The translations under genes and the position numbers were made by a program. A DNA stretch of 64,000 nucleotides from a bacterium. GTDB taxonomy: Bacteria > Bacteroidota > Bacteroidia > Cytophagales > Cyclobacteriaceae. The notes under the pieces are model-generated. The model was given only the letters and a program-made list of their open reading frames with translations. It was not told the origin of the DNA and did not search any database. Where the stretch lies: positions 310,001 through 374,000 of the forward strand of contig JANSWY010000001.1 of assembly GCA_024743255.1 (NCBI GenBank), read 5' to 3'. This document shows, in pieces, positions 42,252 to 49,940 of this stretch. Every line of letters begins with the position of its first letter. Within the stretch, counting starts at the first letter, position 1.

Positions 42252-43264
42252 AACTTCTCAAAGCTATTTCCATCAAACTTAAACAATCCATCGCTATTAG
42301 TGGCTAACCAAATCAAGCCATTATTATCAATGAAAATTGAGGTTGGAGTATAGTTTTTGCCATTGTAATCAATCTTGAATTCCGTTAGTCCCTCACCATC
42401 ATTTTTCCAAAGCCCCTGATCGAATGTTTGCATCCATAGATTGCCATTTTTATCAGGTATAATTTGCATAAAGTAGAGGTTTTCTTGTCCCGGGACGCCA
42501 GGTTTTTTTGAGTAAATCAATTCTGTGTTAGAAGAATTGATATTGGTTATTTGATATTTATAGTTGGCATTACAAATCCAGTAGTTACCTTCTAAGTCTT
42601 CCGCAATAGAACGGATTCCAAATGCTCCTCCATTTGGTGTTTCAGTAAGGTGACCTTCATACATCCAACGGACTTTTTTGCCATCAAAGTGAAATATACC
42701 AAGGCTTGAAGTTCCCATCCAAAGATGATCTTTACTGTCTTTGAACAAATAGTAAATTCCATATGGGTCGAATGAGACATTTGGGTATTTTGCTCGAAAC
42801 TCTGCTTCCATAGGGATTCTTGGCAGCTTCATATGTATTAAACTGTCACCGTCATATAAATATGGTCCATCATGATTCCAACCGGCTCGGAACCAAAGTG
42901 GATTGTTGATGTTGGTCCAATCTGTTCGAATGGTTTTGGATACGGGAATGGATTGCAGACTTTTCCCCTCAAACTTTAAAACACCTGCAGGAGTATCAAA
43001 ATAGATATTGCCTGAAGCGTCTTCCTGAACACTCAGAATTCGGTAGTCTGCTGATTTACTATCCAGCGAATAATTTGAAAAAGTGTCTCCATTATAGAGA
43101 AGAAGCCCTTTTTCCTCAATAGCAAACCAATAGTTGCCTTTTGAATCTTGATGTATAATTTTGGCTTTTGCGTCTAATGAAGTCCTGTTTTCTTGACTTT
43201 TAAGTTGTCCGTTGCACGAGAATGCTATGACTACCAGAAGCATGTAGAAGGAAGAAATTTTCAT
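42248..43264 (-). CDS. Reg_prop beta-propeller lipoprotein
   Basis: A 338-residue lipoprotein (lipobox IAFSC) made of two-component-regulator-propeller type blades, with repeated (D/N).(N/K)G..W.(A/G)T.. motifs: DSKGNYWFAIEEKGLLLYNGD, DSKDHLWMGTSSLGIFHFDG, DKNGNLWMQTFDQGLW and DNNGLIWLATNSDGLFKFDG. Such propellers form the periplasmic sensor of hybrid two-component systems; here no kinase is attached. I use the ATG at 43264, which overlaps the upstream TAA by one base (TAATG). Confidence 0.82.
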   Translation of the reverse strand: MKISSFYMLLVVIAFSCNGQLKSQENRTSLDAKAKIIHQDSKGNYWFAIEEKGLLLYNGDTFSNYSLDSKSADYRILSVQEDASGNIYFDTPAGVLKFEGKSLQSIPVSKTIRTDWTNINNPLWFRAGWNHDGPYLYDGDSLIHMKLPRIPMEAEFRAKYPNVSFDPYGIYYLFKDSKDHLWMGTSSLGIFHFDGKKVRWMYEGHLTETPNGGAFGIRSIAEDLEGNYWICNANYKYQITNINSSNTELIYSKKPGVPGQENLYFMQIIPDKNGNLWMQTFDQGLWKNDGEGLTEFKIDYNGKNYTPTSIFIDNNGLIWLATNSDGLFKFDGNSFEKF

Positions 43265-44028
43265 TACTCCCAAATTCCATTACTTTCAGTCAATATCACT
43301 GGTGTGTTATCCGTGACTAAAATGGTATGTTCGTGTTGTGTTACAAACCCTCCTTTATTTCCAACCAAAGTCCAACCATCTTCCAGCTGAACAGCAACAG
43401 TAGATTTTGTGGATATGAATGTCTCAATTGCCACAGTTGTATTTTTCTTAAATCGCTCTCTATTTGTTCTGACCCTATAATTCAGGATATTTTCAGGATC
43501 CTCATGCAAACTTCTTCCAACTCCATGACCTGCAAGATTTTTGATCACTTTGTATCCGGATTTTCTGGCTTCAGATTCGATGATATGCCCAATATCAGCA
43601 AACTTAACGCCCCCTTTAATTTGACCAATCGCTGTTTTCAGAATATTTCTAGATGCATCTACCAAGGGCTGATGCTTATAGAGGTCTCTTCCAAGCACAA
43701 ATGACCCACCATTATCTGACCAAAACCCATTCAATTCAGCAGATACATCAATATTGACTAAGTCTCCTTCTTTTAGAATTTTGTATTGAGAAGGAATACC
43801 ATGAGCAGCCTCTTCATTTACACTAATGCAAGTATATCCCGGGAAATCATAAGTCTTATTTGGAGCAGAAACTGCACCAAAACTCTTCAAAACAGAACCA
43901 CCATATTCATCCAGCTCCTTTGTTGACATCCCAATTTGAGCATATTTCCGCATTAGTCTTAAAGTGTTGGCAACTGCCTCACTAACTTCTTTCATTCCAG
44001 TCAATTCAGACTCTTTGGTTATCGACAT
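43264..44028 (-). CDS. map: Type I methionine aminopeptidase
   Basis: The 254-residue protein fits type I methionine aminopeptidase, the metalloenzyme that removes initiator Met. Conserved blocks include NEEAAHGIPS, NIDVSAELNGFWSDNGG (metal aspartates), NLAGHGVGRSLHEDPEN, a glutamate in TTVAIETFIS, and QLEDGWTL near the C terminus. A strong AAAGGAGA lies 7 bases before the start, which is unusual in this low-Shine-Dalgarno genome. Its accessory setting suggests that it may be a second copy, but this window cannot show it. Confidence 0.87.
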   Translation of the reverse strand: MSITKESELTGMKEVSEAVANTLRLMRKYAQIGMSTKELDEYGGSVLKSFGAVSAPNKTYDFPGYTCISVNEEAAHGIPSQYKILKEGDLVNIDVSAELNGFWSDNGGSFVLGRDLYKHQPLVDASRNILKTAIGQIKGGVKFADIGHIIESEARKSGYKVIKNLAGHGVGRSLHEDPENILNYRVRTNRERFKKNTTVAIETFISTKSTVAVQLEDGWTLVGNKGGFVTQHEHTILVTDNTPVILTESNGIWE

Positions 44029-44040
44029 GTATTCTCCTTT

Positions 44041-45957
44041 CTAATTTTTAACTACTCTATACTGATGTCTTTCTCCATTATCAGCAATCACCACACTATA
44101 AACTCCTGACTTTAAAAAAGAAAGATCTACCGTCTCAGATTCCAAAGAAGATCGAAATACTAAAGATCCGGCAATATCGTATACGAGAATTTTGGCAAAA
44201 TGGCTTGTATTCTTAAAAGTAACTGAATTGGTGAATGGGTTTGGGTAAACATACTGCATTGATTCAATATCACTGGATTGGGTAATTGTGGAAGCTTCAG
44301 TGTATTCATATGCACCTACATCGTAAGTTGTTCTTGGGTTATTGTTGATATCAAAGAATACCGGAACTGATTCGTCTCCTACTCCAATTGCAAGGCTTTC
44401 TTCTAACAGTCTGTAGTTAATTATGCTATTTTGATGAGCAGCTGAGTTAGGTAATGATACAGTTGCGTAACCAGGCGAAGCGGTTACCAAATTATTCGAG
44501 AAAGTTATATCTGTGCTTCCATCATCATCATTTACCACGATAATATCACTTTCATTTGAAGCAGAGATCAGGTTGTTTTGAATATTGACATTTGAAACAT
44601 CCCTCACATTCACGATTTTTCCTGAAGTGCTGCTGTACTCGGTAACTGGCCTCCAGTGAATGGTATTGTGGTAAACATCTACCCAGCCGGAAACTACACC
44701 ATTGTAATCGTGTCCTACAAAAATGGCGTTTCTATATCCATCAATGATATTATTTCTGATGGCTATTCTTGTGGCTTCTATGTTGATTCCATTGATTGTT
44801 GGTTCGAAATCATTTCCGATGTAATCCTCATTATGACCAATGTAATTTCCTTCCAGAACCACATATGAAATGGCCTGTACAGATTGAGCATTTGTAGGGT
44901 TTACTCCCAGTATTCTGTCCATTTTATTGCGATATACCATCACATGCCTTTGTCCTTCGCCTCTGATTGTCATGGCCGTTTTAGTATCATCCAGTCTGGT
45001 AAGCATATTGTGCGCAATAAATTGCTTTTCACCTTCCTGGATTCTCATACCATGTTCTGGTTGAGGTGCACCGAGAAGGTTATCCACCTCATTTCCAACA
45101 AATGAAAAACGCGTACTGCTACCAGAAAAAATCGCTAACACTCCAAAATCATGAAGATAACAATCAAAAACACCAAAAAGAGATGCCTCATCCTGGTATA
45201 ATGTTCTGTTACTGGTTTGCTCAATCTCAAGTCGAAGAGCCAGGATGTTTTCTGAGTTTTCTGATGCAAAGCCAGTAGTGACTCCTTCACCTGTTGTGAT
45301 GATATGCAAATCCATTACCCTGATATTGGAAGAGTTTCTGATATTGATAACTACTCCGTCATCACTGATAATAATCGGCTTTTCCTCTTCTTCAGACCCA
45401 TAAGCACCTATTATGATTGGCCCATTATTGATATTATCCAGGTTTTGGGTGAGTCCCGAAAATGAATCACCTCTTCGGAATAGCACCTGATCATTCCCAT
45501 CTATCTGTTGGAATGCAAATTGGGCAGTTTGCCAGGCATTTGCTTCTGACAAGCCATCGTTTCCATCTGAACCATCTTCAGAGACGTAGTAAGTAGTGCC
45601 GGAAAATTCAGTGACTGTTATTGAAATGGTTTCTGTGTCTGTGGTTCCATCTGGAGCAGTTAATGTACAAGAAACTTCATAAGTCCCGGGAGCTTCAAAA
45701 ACGTGACCGGCAACCATTCCTTTTGTGATTTCCCAGCTTCCGTTGGGGTCTGTGTCGTTTTGGTCAAAGTTCCAGGAGAAGTCGGAGTTTACCAGATCGT
45801 TTCCTTCTGAGAGTCCTGATGAGGAAGTTGCATCAAAGAATACATATAATGGAGCTACACCTTCAGTTCTGCTTGCTTCTACTGAAAGGTTAATTTGTGC
45901 AAATACAGCGCAATGCACAGTAAGTAGTAATACTACTTGCAATAAAGTGGTTTTCAT
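44041..45957 (-). CDS. T9SS-exported PKD/beta-helix protein
   Basis: The 638-residue protein has a signal peptide (MKTTLLQVVLLLTVHCAVFAQ), one PKD-like domain (about 22-118, with the WNFDQND and GTYEVSCTL features), a right-handed parallel beta-helix (about 125-545) and a C-terminal type IX sorting domain (about 560-638; YVYPNPFTNSVTFKN, LSFLKSGVYSVVI). Beta-helix regions of this kind occur in polysaccharide lyases and adhesins; I see no certain catalytic residues. It would be exported and attached to the cell surface. Confidence 0.85.
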   Translation of the reverse strand: MKTTLLQVVLLLTVHCAVFAQINLSVEASRTEGVAPLYVFFDATSSSGLSEGNDLVNSDFSWNFDQNDTDPNGSWEITKGMVAGHVFEAPGTYEVSCTLTAPDGTTDTETISITVTEFSGTTYYVSEDGSDGNDGLSEANAWQTAQFAFQQIDGNDQVLFRRGDSFSGLTQNLDNINNGPIIIGAYGSEEEEKPIIISDDGVVINIRNSSNIRVMDLHIITTGEGVTTGFASENSENILALRLEIEQTSNRTLYQDEASLFGVFDCYLHDFGVLAIFSGSSTRFSFVGNEVDNLLGAPQPEHGMRIQEGEKQFIAHNMLTRLDDTKTAMTIRGEGQRHVMVYRNKMDRILGVNPTNAQSVQAISYVVLEGNYIGHNEDYIGNDFEPTINGINIEATRIAIRNNIIDGYRNAIFVGHDYNGVVSGWVDVYHNTIHWRPVTEYSSTSGKIVNVRDVSNVNIQNNLISASNESDIIVVNDDDGSTDITFSNNLVTASPGYATVSLPNSAAHQNSIINYRLLEESLAIGVGDESVPVFFDINNNPRTTYDVGAYEYTEASTITQSSDIESMQYVYPNPFTNSVTFKNTSHFAKILVYDIAGSLVFRSSLESETVDLSFLKSGVYSVVIADNGERHQYRVVKN

Positions 45958-46044
45958 TTGTTGGTTACACTTGTACCAGTGCGGGCTGGGTAAGCACTTG
46001 TGGTTAATAAATATGCGCTTTGATGTAAGTTAGTTAATTAACCG

Positions 46045-46542
46045 TTATCCCCAACTATTTATTTGTTCAATAAACGACTGTAATTGTAAATCATGGTTCT
46101 CATCAATGATGGTGTGAAGGTCACCTATGTAAGGCATACCAAGATAATTGGCAGATTCTTTAAAAGGAATCCAAAACTGTTCACCAAGATTTCCTCCGTT
46201 TGAGCTGCTGAGTACACCCATTTTCTTTCCTCTTAATTGCCTTCCTAGGTCTTTTTCTATTGTTAAGAGATCAGTTATTCTATCAAAGAATACTTTCATG
46301 ATGCCACTCATGGAGTACCAGTAAACTGGAGTTGCAAAGATTAGGACATCATAATTCTCAATGATCTTTTTCATCAAAGGGAGAAAATCATCATCTCTGT
46401 TGGCATGGTTGTAATCGTAGTAGCTGAAGTTGTAATCGTTTAGGTTTATCAGGTCCCATTTTGATTTTTCAGCTAATTCCTTCACGAGGGATTCTGTGTC
46501 TCCGTCATTTCGTGAGGTGCCAAGAATGATGAGTTTCTTCAT
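46045..46542 (-). CDS. Flavodoxin-like NAD(P)H-dependent reductase
   Basis: The 165-residue protein begins with the flavin-phosphate loop LIILGTSRNDGDTESLV and carries LIFATPVYWYSMSGIMKVFFDRI, the FMN-binding signature of NADPH-dependent FMN/quinone reductases. Substrate is unknown. It is 14 bases downstream of the DUF6882-type gene and may be co-transcribed with it. Confidence 0.86.
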   Translation of the reverse strand: MKKLIILGTSRNDGDTESLVKELAEKSKWDLINLNDYNFSYYDYNHANRDDDFLPLMKKIIENYDVLIFATPVYWYSMSGIMKVFFDRITDLLTIEKDLGRQLRGKKMGVLSSSNGGNLGEQFWIPFKESANYLGMPYIGDLHTIIDENHDLQLQSFIEQINSWG

Positions 46543-46556
46543 GTGTTGTGTGTGTG

Positions 46557-47312
46557 TTAGGCTAAGTTTCCTTTCAGGCCAGTCAATCGTCCAATATCAT
46601 CAAATTCCGCAATGATACTGCTATTCTGATATATCCCTTCAACGCTATTTACACCGGTTTTGATCTGAAAATCTCTATCTATTAGATAATTTAAGAATGC
46701 ATTTCTGTGATTTACATCCATATTTTGAATTAGTTGAGGGAATTTTGTCAGGACATTTTGTACATCTGATTTGTTAATTGAAGGAATTGAATCTGCTTCC
46801 AAAGTAACAACCAATGTACCTTGCCCATAGTTTGCGCAGTAATAGCTTTTTGCATTGAATAACCCACAAGCAATCATACCCATACGGTGTTCAAACCCTT
46901 CTGGTACATGATAATGAGCGTTTGTTAATTCCTCAATATTCTTTTCTTCTCCAACTGATTTTAGTTGATTGGACTGTTGCAATAGGTGTTCTGGAATTCC
47001 ACTTTGAGTATTGGCCCAGCCCCACATCAAGGAGCTGTCATTAAATGAAAGCGAACCAATTACTTGAACCGGAAAAACTAATTTGTCGGCAAAGCTGATT
47101 GTGCCAGAGTTCATATCAAACTGCCACGGATGTGGACCAATTAATTCACCAAAATTCAGTTGTTTCTCGAAAGAAAGACCAGCATGTAGTTCGAATAGTT
47201 CATCAAATGATTGGAAATCCTTTTTTTGAGTTTGCTCAAAGCCTTCTTTGTTGATTTGTGGTTGATTACTGGTTTCAGGTGATTTGTTGAATAGTTTTTT
47301 GAAAAAGCTCAT
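46557..47312 (-). CDS. DUF6882-type protein
   Basis: A 251-residue cytoplasmic protein beginning MSFFKKLFNKSPE. The central part resembles DUF6882 (FPVQVIGSLSFNDSSLMWGWANTQSGIPEHL), and a short C-terminal part contains VNSVEGIYQNSSIIAEFDD. Function is unknown. It lies between the class D beta-lactamase gene and the flavodoxin-like gene, all in the same orientation with small gaps. Confidence 0.65.
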   Translation of the reverse strand: MSFFKKLFNKSPETSNQPQINKEGFEQTQKKDFQSFDELFELHAGLSFEKQLNFGELIGPHPWQFDMNSGTISFADKLVFPVQVIGSLSFNDSSLMWGWANTQSGIPEHLLQQSNQLKSVGEEKNIEELTNAHYHVPEGFEHRMGMIACGLFNAKSYYCANYGQGTLVVTLEADSIPSINKSDVQNVLTKFPQLIQNMDVNHRNAFLNYLIDRDFQIKTGVNSVEGIYQNSSIIAEFDDIGRLTGLKGNLA

Positions 47313-47347
47313 TGTGGTTTGGAATAAGTTAAGTGTATAGATTCTTT

Positions 47348-48142
47348 TTAGAGTACTCCCATTTCCCGAAAGACTTCCTTGGTAATTTCCTTTCTGCAGT
47401 TCCCGAATTTTTCATTTTTTTCCGACCGGTCTTTTATCAGTCTGGTTGCGAAGAAGTAAACATCATTATCCTTTTCAATATTTCCAACCCACCAGCCAGT
47501 GTCCTTACCTCCATCTCTTGTCCAGCCAGTTTTTGATCTAATGATGTAAGAGTCTGTTTTCTCACTGATCATCATTTCTTTCAGCGTTGTAAATGATTCT
47601 TTGGTGAACGGCAATGTCTCTTCATAAACTCCAATCAGGATGTTTATTTGATTTTGAGGAGAAATGGCGAAATCACCAAAGTTCCAGAAATCAGGATCAT
47701 CGATTGACAGATCTACATTTCCATATCCAATTTGAGAAAGGATTTCTTTGTATTTATCCTTTCCAATTTTTTTGGCCAACTCCACATAAGCCCATCCAGC
47801 GGATAGTTTAAAGGCCTCTTTCATGCTCATGCTGTGATAGATATTAGGCCTGTGGCTATACTTTACGGTATCATAATCATCAATCCATGGAATGATTTCA
47901 TTTTCGTCTTTTACTGCTTTGGTCTCTAAAGCAATTAGTGAATTAACGATTTTAAAAGTGGACGCTGGAAGTGTTGCAAAATTACTGTCTTCCATATCAT
48001 TGGTGATCCACTTTCCTGCTTTGTAATCATAAATGGTGATACTTCCCTTTACTCCACAATCTTCGAATGGTTGATTGAGATTGAATTGAGCGCTAAGTGG
48101 TGAGGAAAGCAGTGTAATTAGAATGATGAATATAATTCGCAT
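47348..48142 (-). CDS. Class D beta-lactamase (OXA-like)
   Basis: The 264-residue protein has a signal peptide (MRIIFIILITLLSSPLSAQ) and class D motifs: Ser61-T-F-Lys64 (PASTFKI), SAG in place of the usual SxV (LSAGWAYVE), YGN in IGYGNVDL, the FWNFG stretch, and KTG in RSKTGW. Class D enzymes open beta-lactam rings in the periplasm; Lys64 is the residue carboxylated in active members. The SxV-to-SAG change is unusual and could alter activity. No regulator or mobile element adjoins it, so this looks like a chromosomal resident gene. Confidence 0.88.
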   Translation of the reverse strand: MRIIFIILITLLSSPLSAQFNLNQPFEDCGVKGSITIYDYKAGKWITNDMEDSNFATLPASTFKIVNSLIALETKAVKDENEIIPWIDDYDTVKYSHRPNIYHSMSMKEAFKLSAGWAYVELAKKIGKDKYKEILSQIGYGNVDLSIDDPDFWNFGDFAISPQNQINILIGVYEETLPFTKESFTTLKEMMISEKTDSYIIRSKTGWTRDGGKDTGWWVGNIEKDNDVYFFATRLIKDRSEKNEKFGNCRKEITKEVFREMGVL

Positions 48143-48215
48143 AAGTTGATAGTTCGGACACTAGTAAATCTAGTGGGTTGGATAAATCTATGCAAGACAC
48201 CTTTATTATGAATAC

Positions 48216-48250
48216 GAAAAAAGGCCATCCCACAAATTGAGATGACCTTT
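48216..48250 (-). terminator. Terminator of the chitin-degradation operon
   Basis: On the minus strand AAAGGTCATC pairs with GATGGCCTTT (one T-G wobble) around an eleven-base loop and is followed by Ts. It lies 19 bases after the stop of the LPMO gene. Confidence 0.85.
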
Positions 48251-48268
48251 AATTTGGTTTAGGTTATT

Positions 48269-49939
48269 CTACTCAACTCTGATTCGCTGTGGTTCTTTGC
48301 TACCTTCTATATAGACATAATAGATTCCAGGCTTCAATTCAGAAAGATCTATTATGGTTTCAGCACCAATGATATTTGTTTGTAGTACCAATTGACTTGT
48401 TCTGTCAAAGATTAAAACCTCATTAGTCTCTACAGATTTTCCTTGAATTTCAACTGTAAGTGTTCCCTTAACTGTTGGCACAGGAAATAGCAGTATTCTC
48501 TGGCTACTACTCGCATTCGAACAAGGTCCCAAATCTTTCCACCAATGTGCAGCTGTACCCGGAGTTACATTGAAGAGATTATCCACTAGGCATTCATAAT
48601 TATTGCCACCTTCACTTACAATATCTCCAGCCATATAAACATTAGGATAAGGGCCATATGCTTCAGCGCAACCACTATTATCATTGCTACAGGTTCCTGT
48701 TGAATTATAGTCAGTCTGATTACAGGTAACTGTAAAGTTGCTAAATGGTTCTCCTGACGTTTTTCTGGCTTCCCAAGTACTTCCTACAGCTGTATTGGCC
48801 TGAAATGTGCCTCCAGCAGCAGCCGAACCAATTAGTGAATTGTCACTGTAATACTCCAAAGTACAATCAGTATTGTTAGCAAAAGAAACATCTACCAGGT
48901 CTCCATCAGAACAACCAATATCTCCTGAGCAACTACCAAGATTCTCCCAAACCTGGTATTGACCTGAATTTTGTTCAGGATTGGCTCCTTGGTTCCACCA
49001 CTTTGCTCGGTATTCAATTCCATTAAAAGCAACTCGATCTCCCTCAACATACGTGGCTGTAGATATCCATTCTTCGATACCATCACAGGCATTACCTGTC
49101 TCACAATTTCCAGATGAGGTATAAACCAATTGCTCACAAACTACAGTGAAACTATCAATTTGATCTCCGGATGAGTTTCTGGCTTCCCATTGGCTACCAA
49201 CCGAAGTGTTGGCATTATAGGAGCCACCAGCGTTTGCTGACCCCTGTAGAGAATTGTTTTGGTAGTAATCCAAAGAGCAATTGGTGATATTCTCGAAAGT
49301 AACACCTATTGCATCACCAGTATTACAGCCACCCCCATTGCCATCAACCAAAATATCACTGACTGAATAGAATGCTTCATGACTATCATTATAGTCTCTC
49401 TGCCAAACACTTACTATTGCAGCTCTTTTACCAGCATAAGATTCTGGAATGTACGATTTAATGGTTGAATATGGTTCCGCAGGACCTTTCCCCAGATAAC
49501 CAATTTCAATTAGTTCATCCCACCTCAAGGGTTTTGTAGGATCCCAATTGAGTGGAGTGATATAAACTTTGTAATATTGAGTTTTATGAGGTGCAGTGTT
49601 TTGCCATCTTACTTCAATATTACCATAGTTTACTCTTGTGGTAGGCCACTCAGTTGTAAGGGCATCCAGACAACTGAAGTTTCCACCTCCATTGCCACCA
49701 CTCGCAATCTCTCCGTCTGGTACAAATGCTGGATGGTTTCCAAAGTCTGTATCTGGCTGCAAAACACCCATCCAGTTGTAAATGGCGTCACCACATGCTC
49801 CGCACACTGAAGAGGATGGACTATTGTAGCAGTTGTAAATTCTACTCGGAGGATATATTACTGTACCATGTGGGAATGCAGGCTGCCCAACATTCAGCAG
49901 GAGAAGAAGAACCCCAATAAGTCTAATTATCTTCTTCAT
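48269..49939 (-). CDS. Multi-modular AA10 LPMO with chitin-binding modules
   Basis: The 556-residue protein is a chitin/cellulose-active lytic polysaccharide monooxygenase. Signal-peptide cleavage exposes His24 (PHGTVIYPPSR), which with His118 (TAPHKT) forms the copper histidine brace. After the catalytic domain (to about 210) come two approximately 70-residue repeats resembling a VHL-beta-like fold (LDYYQNN...WEARNSSG and LEYYSDN...WEARKTSG), one CBM5/12 module after each, and a T9SS sorting domain (about 485-556). The ATG at 49939 follows the GH18 stop by one base, indicating an operon. Confidence 0.9.
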   Translation of the reverse strand: MKKIIRLIGVLLLLLNVGQPAFPHGTVIYPPSRIYNCYNSPSSSVCGACGDAIYNWMGVLQPDTDFGNHPAFVPDGEIASGGNGGGNFSCLDALTTEWPTTRVNYGNIEVRWQNTAPHKTQYYKVYITPLNWDPTKPLRWDELIEIGYLGKGPAEPYSTIKSYIPESYAGKRAAIVSVWQRDYNDSHEAFYSVSDILVDGNGGGCNTGDAIGVTFENITNCSLDYYQNNSLQGSANAGGSYNANTSVGSQWEARNSSGDQIDSFTVVCEQLVYTSSGNCETGNACDGIEEWISTATYVEGDRVAFNGIEYRAKWWNQGANPEQNSGQYQVWENLGSCSGDIGCSDGDLVDVSFANNTDCTLEYYSDNSLIGSAAAGGTFQANTAVGSTWEARKTSGEPFSNFTVTCNQTDYNSTGTCSNDNSGCAEAYGPYPNVYMAGDIVSEGGNNYECLVDNLFNVTPGTAAHWWKDLGPCSNASSSQRILLFPVPTVKGTLTVEIQGKSVETNEVLIFDRTSQLVLQTNIIGAETIIDLSELKPGIYYVYIEGSKEPQRIRVE

Positions 49940-49940
49940 C

